Part shown: positions 6,245 through 13,720 of the stretch, in pieces | Numbering within the stretch: position 1 is the first letter of the stretch | How the letters are laid out: the number at the start of each line of letters is the position of its first letter | Assembly (NCBI GenBank): GCA_003551785.1 | Contig: PUNP01000524.1 | Location: forward strand, 1-17,904 | DNA from: Candidatus Brocadiaceae bacterium | GTDB taxonomy: Bacteria; Planctomycetota; Brocadiia; SM23-32 | Reading direction: 5' to 3' | Length of the DNA stretch: 17,904 nucleotides | Made by a program: the position numbers and the translations under genes | The notes under the pieces: model-generated | Seen by the model: the letters and a program-made list of their open reading frames with translations, nothing else | Databases searched by the model: none | Told to the model about the DNA's origin: nothing

Positions 6245-7120
6245 ATGCTATGGAAGCGGCGTCCGCCGTTGAAGGTGAAATTGGCCCGCGGCACTGAGCT
6301 TGGCTTTAATGAGCGTCCGCTTATCATGGGGGTGCTGAACGTGACTCCCGATTCTTTTAGCGACGGTGGAAGTTTTAACTGCCATGAAAAGGCTGTTAAA
6401 CATGGTTTGGAGATGATTAAGCACGGCGCTGATATCATTGATGTCGGCGGGGAAAGCACAAGGCCGGGGAGTATGCCGGTCGATGAAAAAACTGAGATAG
6501 AGCGTACCCTTCCCGTGATTAAAGACCTTACGGCAGATTCCGACATTCCCGTCAGTATAGATACTCAGAAATCGAAGGTGGCCGAATCGGCTGTTGAAGC
6601 GGGTGCTGTTATCATCAATGATGTCAGCGCTATGCGCACTGATGAGGACATGCCTGATGTGGTTTCATCTACCGGTTCAGGACTGTGTCTTATGCATATG
6701 CAGGGCACTCCGGCAAACATGCAGGCGAACCCCCGATATGACGATGTTGTAGCGGATATTAAAGATTGGCTTTCAAGACGAATCGATGTTGCAATGCAAG
6801 CAGGGGTCGATAGAGAATCGATCATTGTAGATCCGGGATTCGGTTTCGGGAAAACAGTCGGGCATAATCTCGAGATTTTGCGCCGTCTTAGTGAATTTCA
6901 TTCTCTCGGCCGGCCGCTCCTCCTGGGAACTTCCCGCAAATCAACTATCGGCGCGGTGTTGAATAAAACAGTGGATGCACGATTATCCGGAAGTTTAGCG
7001 ACTTATTCTTGCGGGCTTTTGTCCGGAGCACATATTTTAAGAGTTCATGATGTTGAAGAAACACGTGATGTTGTTACGATGACGGAAGCGATATTGAGAG
7101 GTGAGTTATGGGATGGTTGA
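6245..7120 (+). CDS. folP: Dihydropteroate synthase
   Basis: The product condenses 6-hydroxymethyl-dihydropterin pyrophosphate with p-aminobenzoate in folate synthesis. All family signatures are present: MGVLNVTPDSFSDGG, DIIDVGGESTRPGS, VSIDTQKSKVAESA, INDVSAM, MHMQGTPANMQ, DPGFGFGKTVGHNLEIL and LLGTSRKSTIG. The predicted length is 291 residues, normal for bacterial FolP. The frame is open to a TTG at 6206, but ATG 6245 has GGAG 9 bases upstream and better fits the family's N-terminus. Its 3' end overlaps cdaA by 13 bases, so the two are probably translated from one message. The folP-cdaA neighbourhood recurs in several bacterial groups. Confidence 0.95.
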   Translation: MLWKRRPPLKVKLARGTELGFNERPLIMGVLNVTPDSFSDGGSFNCHEKAVKHGLEMIKHGADIIDVGGESTRPGSMPVDEKTEIERTLPVIKDLTADSDIPVSIDTQKSKVAESAVEAGAVIINDVSAMRTDEDMPDVVSSTGSGLCLMHMQGTPANMQANPRYDDVVADIKDWLSRRIDVAMQAGVDRESIIVDPGFGFGKTVGHNLEILRRLSEFHSLGRPLLLGTSRKSTIGAVLNKTVDARLSGSLATYSCGLLSGAHILRVHDVEETRDVVTMTEAILRGELWDG

Positions 7121-7926
7121 CGGAGATTATTGGCCCCTTTATGGGATTTATAGTTGGGCGGGGGGCTATTTTTTTTAAGAGTGGGTTTGAAATCCTTTTG
7201 ATTTTCCTCTTAGTATATGCCTTCTTACGTTTATTGGAAGGGACGCGCGGCGAGGGAATCCTTAAGGGCTTAAGCGTATTCTTAGGTGCTTTGGCGCTCA
7301 TAACGATTGTCATTACTCATTGGTTTCCCCTTGAAACAGTCAATTGGGTGCTGACACATATAGCGCCGGTTATTCTCATCCCTTTTTTTATATTATTCCA
7401 GCCGGAAATACGACGTGCTTTGATCCGAGTGGGCCAGAATCCGTTATTCAGTATGTTTTTTAAGCCTCATGCGCATTTCACCGATGCATTAGTGGGAGCT
7501 ATTTTTGATATGGGGCGTGACAAAATCGGCGCTTTGATCGCTATTGAGCGTCAGGTAGGTCTTTCCAGTTATGTTGAAGCGGGTGTAAGGCTTGACTGCG
7601 AGGTGACGGCCGAGTTGATCAAGACCGTTTTTTGGCCTGGTACACCGCTCCACGACGGGGCAATAGTCATTCGCCAGCAGCGCGTCGCCGCAGGCGGATG
7701 TCTTTTTCCTTTAACCGATAACCCGCATTTTTCGGCTGAAATGGGGACAAGGCATCGCGCAGGTATAGGTATTACGGAAGAATCTGATGCCGTAGCAATA
7801 ATTGTGAGCGAACAAACGGGAAAAGTCTCCCTGGCAGTTAAGGGGGCGATACAACAGGATTTAGATGAAAAAGCACTGCGACACGCCTTAGAGGATATTG
7901 CAGCTGAAACACTAATTAGTGAATAA
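7108..7926 (+). CDS. cdaA: Diadenylate cyclase CdaA (c-di-AMP synthase)
   Basis: This membrane-anchored enzyme makes cyclic di-AMP from two ATP. It has 272 residues. Three N-terminal membrane helices lie at about 27-43, 53-70 and 83-97, followed by a DisA_N domain. The catalytic motifs are intact: DGA at 183-185 (LHDGAIVIR) and RHR at 215-217 (MGTRHRAGIG), with the family's VSEQTGKVSLAVKG further on. ATG 7108 overlaps the end of folP and follows a GAGGTGAG Shine-Dalgarno. The next gene is ybbR (cdaR), its usual membrane partner and regulator. The common third member glmM is absent here; pdxJ takes its place. In characterised bacteria c-di-AMP controls potassium, osmolyte and wall homeostasis. 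Confidence 0.94.
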   Translation: MGWLTEIIGPFMGFIVGRGAIFFKSGFEILLIFLLVYAFLRLLEGTRGEGILKGLSVFLGALALITIVITHWFPLETVNWVLTHIAPVILIPFFILFQPEIRRALIRVGQNPLFSMFFKPHAHFTDALVGAIFDMGRDKIGALIAIERQVGLSSYVEAGVRLDCEVTAELIKTVFWPGTPLHDGAIVIRQQRVAAGGCLFPLTDNPHFSAEMGTRHRAGIGITEESDAVAIIVSEQTGKVSLAVKGAIQQDLDEKALRHALEDIAAETLISE

Positions 7927-7935
7927 TATTTTATT

Positions 7936-8955
7936 ATGTGGCAAAAAATTAAAAATATAATTATTCCGCACTGGCAGGTAAAGATTTTAGCCATGATCAT
8001 TGCCGTAGGGGTGTGGTTCTACGCTAACAGCCGCTTAAAAGATGACGTTGTGCTGCGGTTGCCGTTCAATGTGATTTTGCCCGAAAACCATAGCCTGATC
8101 TATCAATCCCACAGTTATGTCCAGGTGCGGTTTACAGGTCCACAATACCTGATCAGAAAACGCCAGGAAGAGGCCGGTCAAAATTATTTGAATTTCAACT
8201 TGCAACTGGAGCAAGAGGATATTGAAAACGGTTGGACAGAACTCGATATCCAGGCGGAATACCTTAATATTCCTGAAACAGACCTGAGGATGATGAATGT
8301 GTTCATTGTTGAACCTTTAGCGGTTAAACTTTTTTCAAGCAGGGTGGGGACTCGCACTTTACCTGTAGAAGCTAATCTGTCCGGGAATCCACCTCCCGGC
8401 TACCAGGTGGAAGACGTGGACGTAACACCCTCGGAAGTTTCTGTTACCGGCCCTGATGTCGTTTTGGATAATATTGATGCCGTTTCGACTAACACACTGT
8501 CAATCAGTGATTTGAGCCGAAGTGATCGTTTTGATTTGAAGTTGAAGAATGTTAAAGATTTAGTTTTAAATGACGATGTAAAAGTATCACTTCCCTTTGA
8601 TACCGCTCTTTCCCATGTGACCGTTTATATATCGATTGCTGAAGAAGTAGATAAGCAAGAGATGAAAAATATCCCCATTAAATTTTTATCGCCTATTGGC
8701 TTTCCGTATAAAATAGAATTTGAAGAAGCGATGGTTGATGTTGTTTTTAAAGGAAAAACAACGATATTAGAGGAATTGTCGAGCGGTGATATTCAAGCTT
8801 ACGTGGATTTGACCGGTTTGGAGGATGAGGAGATTTCCACTGGGGCTACCGCACCTTATAAACAGGATGTCGTCGTGACGCTGCGCCCGGGAATTGATCT
8901 GGAGATTGATTCTATAACCCCCGACCAGATTACTGTGTTGTTAACTAATGAGTAA
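7936..8955 (+). CDS. ybbR: YbbR-domain protein (CdaR-like regulator of CdaA)
   Basis: The 339-residue product has one N-terminal membrane helix (about 15-31, VKILAMIIAVGVWFYA) and a long exported region built of about three YbbR repeats. The clearest repeat units are TLPVEANLSGNPPPGYQVED with VTPSEVSVTGPDVVLDNI, and IPIKFLSPIGFPYKIEFEEA later on. In Firmicutes CdaR binds and modulates CdaA at the membrane; the same role is inferred from adjacency (9-base gap). No convincing Shine-Dalgarno precedes ATG 7936, so coupling to cdaA translation is likely. The repeats beyond residue 40 would lie outside the inner membrane. Confidence 0.88.
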   Translation: MWQKIKNIIIPHWQVKILAMIIAVGVWFYANSRLKDDVVLRLPFNVILPENHSLIYQSHSYVQVRFTGPQYLIRKRQEEAGQNYLNFNLQLEQEDIENGWTELDIQAEYLNIPETDLRMMNVFIVEPLAVKLFSSRVGTRTLPVEANLSGNPPPGYQVEDVDVTPSEVSVTGPDVVLDNIDAVSTNTLSISDLSRSDRFDLKLKNVKDLVLNDDVKVSLPFDTALSHVTVYISIAEEVDKQEMKNIPIKFLSPIGFPYKIEFEEAMVDVVFKGKTTILEELSSGDIQAYVDLTGLEDEEISTGATAPYKQDVVVTLRPGIDLEIDSITPDQITVLLTNE

Positions 8956-8973
8956 TTGTCAGGAGAATATCTG

Positions 8974-9705
8974 ATGAGCCTTTTAGGTGTAAATATTGAT
9001 CATGTTGCTACAATAAGACAGGCAAGGCGAACCTATGAGCCTGACCCCGTTTGGGCTGCCGTAGAAGCTCAGTTGGGCGGAGCGGATTTGATAACCCTTC
9101 ATCTTCGACAAGACAGACGGCATATTTGTGACCGCGATTTGAATATTTTAAAACAAACCGTGTCGGTTCCGCTGAACTTGGAAATGTCCATGGAGGAGGA
9201 AATTGTCCAATTAGCCCTCGAAACGCATCCGGATATGGTGACGATAGTTCCGGAAAAGAGGGAAGAAGTTACGACTGAAGGTGGTCTTGATGTCTGTAAG
9301 CAGCCGGAACGCCTCAGGCAAGTGCTGGCGAAATTTCAAGAAAGCGGGATTAATACCAGCTTGTTTGTCGATCCCGAACTGGATCAAATCGATGCCTGCA
9401 AGGAAGTAGGTACTCAAATGGTCGAATTACATACCGGAACCTATGCTAACAGCCGTGCGAACATGCGATCAGCCGAGCTGGAAAAGCTGACACGCAGTGC
9501 TGCGCATGGGCGTAAATTAGAATTGATTATCAATGCCGGACATGGTTTGACATACTCTAACGTCGCCCCGCTGGTCAGGGCAATAGCACCTAAAGAACTC
9601 CATATCGGTCATAGCATCATTTCCCGTTCTGTTTTTTCCGGTATTAAACAAGCTGTAAGTGATATGAAGGATGTCATTCAAAAATCGTTGCTCATCAATA
9701 TTTAA
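8974..9705 (+). CDS. pdxJ: Pyridoxine 5'-phosphate synthase
   Basis: The product performs the last ring-closing step of DXP-dependent vitamin B6 synthesis, joining 3-amino-2-oxopropyl phosphate and 1-deoxyxylulose 5-phosphate. Signatures are LGVNIDHVATIRQAR, DLITLHLRQDRRHICDRD, NLEMSMEEE, VPEKREEVTTEGGLDV, SLFVDP, VELHTGTYA, INAGHGLTYSNV and ELHIGHSIISRSVF. The frame is open back to a TTG next to the ybbR stop, but ATG 8974 has AGGAG 8 bases upstream and yields 243 residues, the normal family length. It sits 18 bases after ybbR and 12 before folE, inside the same probable operon. Confidence 0.96.
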   Translation: MSLLGVNIDHVATIRQARRTYEPDPVWAAVEAQLGGADLITLHLRQDRRHICDRDLNILKQTVSVPLNLEMSMEEEIVQLALETHPDMVTIVPEKREEVTTEGGLDVCKQPERLRQVLAKFQESGINTSLFVDPELDQIDACKEVGTQMVELHTGTYANSRANMRSAELEKLTRSAAHGRKLELIINAGHGLTYSNVAPLVRAIAPKELHIGHSIISRSVFSGIKQAVSDMKDVIQKSLLINI

Positions 9706-9717
9706 AAGGGGTTGAAT

Positions 9718-10284
9718 GTGAGTATGGATATTCAGAAGGTTCAAGACGGTGTTCGTATGATATTGGAAGGAGTGGGGGAAAATCCCGAGCGTGCCGGGTT
9801 ATTGCAAACCCCCCAAAGAGTGGCTGATATGTACAAAGAGGTGTTGAGCGGACATGGTCAATGCCCTGATAAAATAATCAAAGTTTTGAGCGATGAGTCT
9901 TATGATGAACTCGTGATGGTGAAGAATATTCCTTTTTACTCGCTTTGTGAACATCACCTGCTGCCGTTTCATGGCAAAGCGCATGTAGCTTATATCCCCG
10001 AAGATAATCGAATTACCGGAATCAGTAAATTGTCGCGCGTTGTAGAAGTTTTTGCTCGAAGGTTGCAGGTGCAGGAAAGAATGACTACTCAAATAGCCGA
10101 TTCTCTCATGTCCACCTTGACCCCCAAAGGAGTAATGGTTGTCGTTGAGGCCGAACATCTCTGCATGACGATGCGGGGCGTGCAAAAACCGGGATCAATC
10201 ACCGTCACGAGTGTCGTACGGGGGATATTCAGGGAGAAAGCGGCCACCAGGGAAGAAACAATGTCTTTAATCAAAGGGCACTAA
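9718..10284 (+). CDS. folE: GTP cyclohydrolase I, type FolE
   Basis: The product converts GTP to dihydroneopterin triphosphate, the first step of folate synthesis. Zinc ligands are visible at Cys77 and His80 in SLCEHHLLPFHG and Cys149 in AEHLCM. Other signatures are ENPERAGLLQTPQRVADM, ISKLSRVVEVFARRLQVQE and MTMRGVQKPGSITVTS. The length is 188 residues from GTG 9718, which lies 6 bases after a GGGG-containing Shine-Dalgarno (9704-9711). ATG 9724 is the alternative start. With folP four genes upstream, two folate-pathway enzymes share this run. Confidence 0.95.
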   Translation: MSMDIQKVQDGVRMILEGVGENPERAGLLQTPQRVADMYKEVLSGHGQCPDKIIKVLSDESYDELVMVKNIPFYSLCEHHLLPFHGKAHVAYIPEDNRITGISKLSRVVEVFARRLQVQERMTTQIADSLMSTLTPKGVMVVVEAEHLCMTMRGVQKPGSITVTSVVRGIFREKAATREETMSLIKGH

Positions 10285-10304
10285 TTAAGTTCAGGGTTTT
10301 TAAC

Positions 10305-10754
10305 TTGAATGAAAATATTAAGAAACTCGCACAATTTATAGAGGTTCCCAGTGCGGAATCCTGGCTCAAAATTATCTGCCAATGGGTAGAGATGTGTTAC
10401 TGCAATGCAGAAACCGTGGCTTTACGGTTGAAAGATGCACCGCTGGGAAAACGGCTTGACGATATGCTATGGGCATTTGACGATATGAGTTTTTTACCCC
10501 ACGCTGTAATTGACGAATCATGCTCGTCAGACTCAGCGATTGAACCCATTCTCATCGTTTCCCAAGATGAAAAATTGCCGAATTACGATGTCTTAATTGA
10601 AGCCACGGCGAGAGAAACCTGCAAATATTTCAAGAATTACCCTCATATCATCGACTTTGTATATATGTATGATGAACGTCTGAAGCAAGCAAGTCGGCAG
10701 CGATATACCGATTACAAAAAGGCCGGCTATCAGATGAAAATGGTTAAAAAATAA
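10305..10754 (+). CDS. holC: DNA polymerase III chi subunit (HolC-like)
   Basis: This 149-residue protein has the HolC hallmarks: a central LDDMLWAFDDMSFLPH (51-66), the following PILIVSQDE, and a C-terminal QRYTDYKKAGYQM. HolC bridges the clamp-loader complex to single-strand-binding protein during replication. The start appears to be TTG 10305 with AGGG 8 bases upstream; no in-frame ATG lies near the N-terminus. The gap after folE is 20 bases, so it probably closes this transcription unit. The assignment rests on motif recognition, and overall similarity to proteobacterial chi is likely low. No holA, holB or psi gene is nearby. Confidence 0.7.
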   Translation: MNENIKKLAQFIEVPSAESWLKIICQWVEMCYCNAETVALRLKDAPLGKRLDDMLWAFDDMSFLPHAVIDESCSSDSAIEPILIVSQDEKLPNYDVLIEATARETCKYFKNYPHIIDFVYMYDERLKQASRQRYTDYKKAGYQMKMVKK

Positions 10755-10823
10755 CCCGAATCCCATAAATAAACGACATAAACCCACCACTGAAAAAGCG
10801 TGAAATGTTCGGGATAAGGAGTT

Positions 10824-10982
10824 TTACCGGGCGAGATGCGCCATTATTGCTGCTATTATTATCGTAATTATGATGAGTATAAGTATCCAAAGGTGACGTA
10901 TGAAGTCTGTTTCCACCGGAACAGGAGGCGCACTTTTACGATCTTCATCTCCAGTATTTGGGTTTTGCTTTTCTGCCATCAT
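10824..10982 (-). CDS. Small single-span membrane protein (52 residues)
   Basis: A 52-residue reading frame begins with two ATG codons (10980-10982 and 10977-10979) and ends at TAA 10824-10826. The first half is hydrophilic (MMAEKQNPNTGDEDRKSAPP, then VPVETDFIRH). The second is one strong membrane helix (LWILILIIITIIIAAIMAHL) ending AR, the layout of a tail-anchored or single-span small protein. It fills most of the 278-base gap between holC and the RNase H-like gene and lies on the opposite strand. No clear Shine-Dalgarno is seen upstream, which lowers confidence. No family is recognised. It could transcribe divergently from the next operon. The bases 10755-10823 show only a 6-bp inverted pair. 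Confidence 0.5.
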   Translation of the reverse strand: MMAEKQNPNTGDEDRKSAPPVPVETDFIRHLWILILIIITIIIAAIMAHLAR

Positions 10983-11007
10983 GATCAATTTCAATTTTGG
11001 TTAAAGT

Positions 11008-11026
11008 TATAATATAACATAAGGAG
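11008..11026 (+). promoter_or_regulatory. Perfect -10 box and Shine-Dalgarno before the RNase H-like gene
   Basis: TATAAT lies at 11008-11013; no good -35 is seen at the right distance. AAGGAG at 11021-11026 lies 6 bases before CTG 11033 and has no ATG, GTG or TTG correctly placed after it. This pairing is the reason for choosing CTG as the start. Confidence 0.5.
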
Positions 11027-11032
11027 CGGAAA

Positions 11033-11656
11033 CTGAACAAACAAAAGATACTAAAATGCGTTTACCAGGCCATCGATTGGACTGAGCTTTATAATATAGC
11101 CCCGGAGTTGGAAAGAGAAAAGGTGGATTTGCTGTTTCAGGAATTGGGGGCGCTTGTTAAAAAGGAAAATAAGAACAAAAGTATGGAGGAAATAATAAAT
11201 GTTGATAAGCCAAAGCCTCATATTAAAAGTGGTTCTGTAAAATTAGAGGAGGCTATTCTTTACTGTGACGGCGCCTCGCGTGGGAACCCGGGCGCCGCGG
11301 GGATAGGTATGGTCATAGAGACTCCAGAAGGTGATGAAGTATTTGCATGGGGAGAATTTATCGGCAATGCAACCAATAATGTTGCTGAATATAAGGCGAT
11401 GATTCATGGGCTTTACTATGCTCATGAGTTGGGGGTTAAACATATCGAAGTGCGTGCTGACAGCCAGTTGATAGTAAGACAGATTAACGGTATATATAAG
11501 GTTAAAAGCTCTAAACTGAAACCGTTATACCATAAAGCATGTGCGAGATTGGATCAATTTGATACGTGGCGCATTAATCATATTGAACGCAGTTTAAATT
11601 CTAAAGCGGATAAGTTGGCGAGCGATAACGCCAAGGGAGGAAAATCATGTCACTGA
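11033..11656 (+). CDS. RNase HI-like protein with N-terminal extension
   Basis: The product is predicted to cleave RNA in RNA-DNA hybrids. The four acidic catalytic residues are visible: Asp79 in YCDGASRGNPG, Glu119 in NNVAEYKAM, Asp143 in VRADSQLIV and Asp193 in SKADKLASDN (numbering from CTG). This is the short, Sto/archaeal-like RNase HI type. About 70 residues precede the domain: a helical segment (VYQAIDWTELYNIAPELERE) and a Lys/Asn/Glu-rich linker. The only conventional start, TTG 11108, would cut the helix and lacks a Shine-Dalgarno, whereas CTG 11033 sits 6 bases after AAGGAG. That gives 207 residues. It overlaps the next gene by 10 bases. Confidence 0.85.
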   Translation: MNKQKILKCVYQAIDWTELYNIAPELEREKVDLLFQELGALVKKENKNKSMEEIINVDKPKPHIKSGSVKLEEAILYCDGASRGNPGAAGIGMVIETPEGDEVFAWGEFIGNATNNVAEYKAMIHGLYYAHELGVKHIEVRADSQLIVRQINGIYKVKSSKLKPLYHKACARLDQFDTWRINHIERSLNSKADKLASDNAKGGKSCH

Positions 11657-12054
11657 TTGAGTGCAAGCTGTCGAAAGTAATTATGAGCGAAAATCACGAC
11701 CGCCAGGTAATCGTTTTGGATGAGGTTGATGGTACTCGTAAGTTCCCTATCATCATTGGCTTTCTCGAAGTTTTCGCTATCCATCGTTTCGTCAACAATG
11801 AGTCGCCGCCACGTCCTCTCACCCATGAATTGATAGGAAGCATTTTTGACGGGCTGGATATTGAACTGCTACGGGTAGTTATCACCGACTTGCGTGATAT
11901 GACTTTCTATGCTGACCTTGTTTTGCAGCATGGCGAAAATGAAACGCATATCGACAGCCGGCCCAGCGACGCGATAGCGCTTGCTGTGCAGTTTGAAGCC
12001 CCCATTTTAGTGGAAGAGGAGGTGCTGCGCATGGCGGCACAGGATTTCGAGTAA
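11647..12054 (+). CDS. Bifunctional nuclease family protein (DUF151/BFN)
   Basis: This 135-residue protein matches the bifunctional nuclease domain: VIVLDEVDGTRKFPIIIGFLE, the variable NNESPPRPLTHELIGSIFDGL and the hallmark HIDSRPSDAIALAVQFEAPI. Family members from plants and bacteria have been linked to DNase/RNase activity, but the physiological role in bacteria is unclear. ATG 11647 follows GGGAGG at 6-7 bases and overlaps the RNase H-like gene. Its stop overlaps the lpxK start by one base (TAATG), so the three genes are translationally linked. Confidence 0.9.
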   Translation: MSLIECKLSKVIMSENHDRQVIVLDEVDGTRKFPIIIGFLEVFAIHRFVNNESPPRPLTHELIGSIFDGLDIELLRVVITDLRDMTFYADLVLQHGENETHIDSRPSDAIALAVQFEAPILVEEEVLRMAAQDFE

Positions 12055-13142
12055 TGGTTATGTCCTCTAAATTAACGCAATATTATTTTGAAATTATAAG
12101 TGGAACGCGAAAGGGAATTGGCGCTTCTTTACTGCGTTGTGGATTATTTCTTGCCGCTTACGGCATTTGGACGCCTATGTCAAAACTCGATAAGTTCGTA
12201 AAATCTTCACGGAGCTATCATCCACACTGTCCTGTTATTTGTGTGGGAAACATTACTGCCGGCGGGACCGGCAAAACGCCTATGGTTCGCTGGCTTTATG
12301 AATACCTTATCGGGTTAGGTGAGCATCCCGTAGTTTTGACCAATGCCTACCATGCAAAGGAGGGTGAGCTTAATGACGAGTCGGAAATGCTTAGAGCCGA
12401 AAAGGACTCTTTCCACGTCTTATCCGGCAAAAACAGATCGAAACTTGCCAGAAAGGTTGATCTGCAAAATATAGCTGATGTGATCATTCTTGATGATGGG
12501 TTCCAGCACCTTCGTTTGGAACGCGATCTTGACATCGTACTGATAGACTGCCTTCGCCCCTTCGGTTATGGGCACCCGCTCCCACGCGGTCTGCTCAGAG
12601 AATCGATCAAAGCATTACTCAGGGCCAATATAGTCGTTCTTACCCGTGCAGATCAGGTTGACGCCGATAAAAAAAGAAAAATACGGCAGCGTATATTGTC
12701 AGTCGCCGACAATATCGTTTTTGCCGAAGCTGTCCACCAACCAGTAAATTTCCGGCAAATTAACCGCTCTGACTGCAATTTGAGCCTTGACATAGTCGAC
12801 AAAAAAAAAGTGGTTCTATTCAGTGCCATCGGCAATCCGCTCGGGTTCGAAACGACGATTAATTATTTGGGAGCGGATGTCCTGCATCATTTTAAATATC
12901 GTGATCATTATAGGTATGATGCCGGTGATTTGGAGCAGATAAGGAGTTTTGCTGACGAAATAGGCGCTGATTACATCATAACTACCGAGAAGGATATCGT
13001 TAAAATAGGTCAATGGGCCGGAGAAATACCCTTATACGCTCTAAAGATACAGTTTAATGTCGTTGAGGGGGAAGATGAATTACTGGATGTACTTAGCGAT
13101 CTTTTTACCGTTACACGTGAAAAGGAAGTCGCGGGTGCTTGA
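12054..13142 (+). CDS. lpxK: Tetraacyldisaccharide 4'-kinase (lipid A synthesis)
   Basis: The product phosphorylates the lipid A disaccharide precursor at the inner membrane face. The length is 362 residues. An N-terminal hydrophobic segment lies at about 22-38. The P-loop is VGNITAGGTGKTP (64-76), and the LpxK hallmark LDDGFQH is at 146-152. These are followed by DIVLIDCLRPFGYGHPLPRG with LRESIKALLRANIVVLTRAD, and a late TTEKDIVK. Odd: the usual SRGYG(G/R) motif after the first strand reads VLTNAYH (94-100), although the rest is conserved. ATG 12054 overlaps the preceding stop; ATG 12060 is an alternative. Presence of this gene is the best evidence for an outer membrane. It ends just before a palindromic repeat element. 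Confidence 0.92.
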   Translation: MVMSSKLTQYYFEIISGTRKGIGASLLRCGLFLAAYGIWTPMSKLDKFVKSSRSYHPHCPVICVGNITAGGTGKTPMVRWLYEYLIGLGEHPVVLTNAYHAKEGELNDESEMLRAEKDSFHVLSGKNRSKLARKVDLQNIADVIILDDGFQHLRLERDLDIVLIDCLRPFGYGHPLPRGLLRESIKALLRANIVVLTRADQVDADKKRKIRQRILSVADNIVFAEAVHQPVNFRQINRSDCNLSLDIVDKKKVVLFSAIGNPLGFETTINYLGADVLHHFKYRDHYRYDAGDLEQIRSFADEIGADYIITTEKDIVKIGQWAGEIPLYALKIQFNVVEGEDELLDVLSDLFTVTREKEVAGA

Positions 13143-13167
13143 AAGCAGCTTGCTCTTCTTCAAGTCT

Positions 13168-13457
13168 TTAGGGGCTTGGCCGAAAAGACAATAATGGACA
13201 AATGCCGCAACTTCGGGTGCAACCGCGCCTCTGCCCGGGCGCATTTGTCGTGTTATCATATAATCCCCTGGTTGAAACCAGGGGCTACCTAACCTCGCCC
13301 CGTTGGGGCGAAAACAGAGGCCTTGCCCCGAATGGGGCAAAGTTTGGTAGCCTCGGGTTTCAACCCGAGGTGATGATTCACACGCGTTTTTGCGCCCTGA
13401 AAGAGTGCGGTAGATTGTTCGTATTGACTATGAGGCGCTTTTCGGCCGCGCCCCTAA
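13168..13457 (+). repeat. Type-1 palindromic element, copy 2 (about 290 bp)
   Basis: This is a complete copy. The terminal inverted repeats 13168-13187 and 13438-13457 match at 18 of 20 positions. The palindromes are P1 13225-13242, P2 13265-13284, P3 13296-13310, P4 13325-13338, P5 13352-13370 and P6 13392-13408 (partly decayed). Most differences from copy 1 fall in hairpin loops or exchange G-T for Watson-Crick pairs. It begins 26 bases after the lpxK stop. I see no clear target-site duplication. Apparent reading frames across it are artefacts of the palindromes. Confidence 0.85.
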
Positions 13458-13467
13458 TATGAAATAT

Positions 13468-13499
13468 GCCGTGCACGCGGTGCAGGCCAGGATTTTTTT
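13468..13499 (+). terminator. Candidate terminator downstream of lpxK and the repeat
   Basis: GCC then TGCAC, loop GCG, GTGCA then GGC form an eight-pair stem with one bulge (13468-13487). A run of seven T residues follows after a few bases (13493-13499). It would end transcripts of the RNase H-DUF151-lpxK unit after crossing the repeat element. Confidence 0.45.
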
Positions 13500-13577
13500 A
13501 TACGTTTTACTTTGAAAGAGTGACAGCATAATGTTATACTTACCGCCGTTGGCGTATTTTTTTGAGACAAGACCACA

Positions 13578-13648
13578 CTGAACTCGTGACATGACCACTG
13601 GCACAGAGCAAGGTAGTGCTGAGTGCTGTGTTGAGGTTGCTCACTGAT
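13578..13648. repeat. Structured intergenic repeat, copy C (diverged)
   Basis: The core CACTGGCACAGAGCAAGGTAG and the right flank GTTGCTCACTGAT resemble copy B (loop TCGGCACAGGGCGTAG, flank GTAGTTCACTAAAT). The inner stem is reduced to CACT/AGTG, and alternative pairings such as CACAG/CTGTG exist. It lies about 70 bases before the AEC permease gene. The similarity is by eye and could be partly chance. Confidence 0.35.
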
Positions 13649-13720
13649 ATCTGCCAATTTACTAAATTTCTATCTGAAACTCTCCTTACTGAAGATATAA
13701 CTTCTAATTCATCTTAAAAC

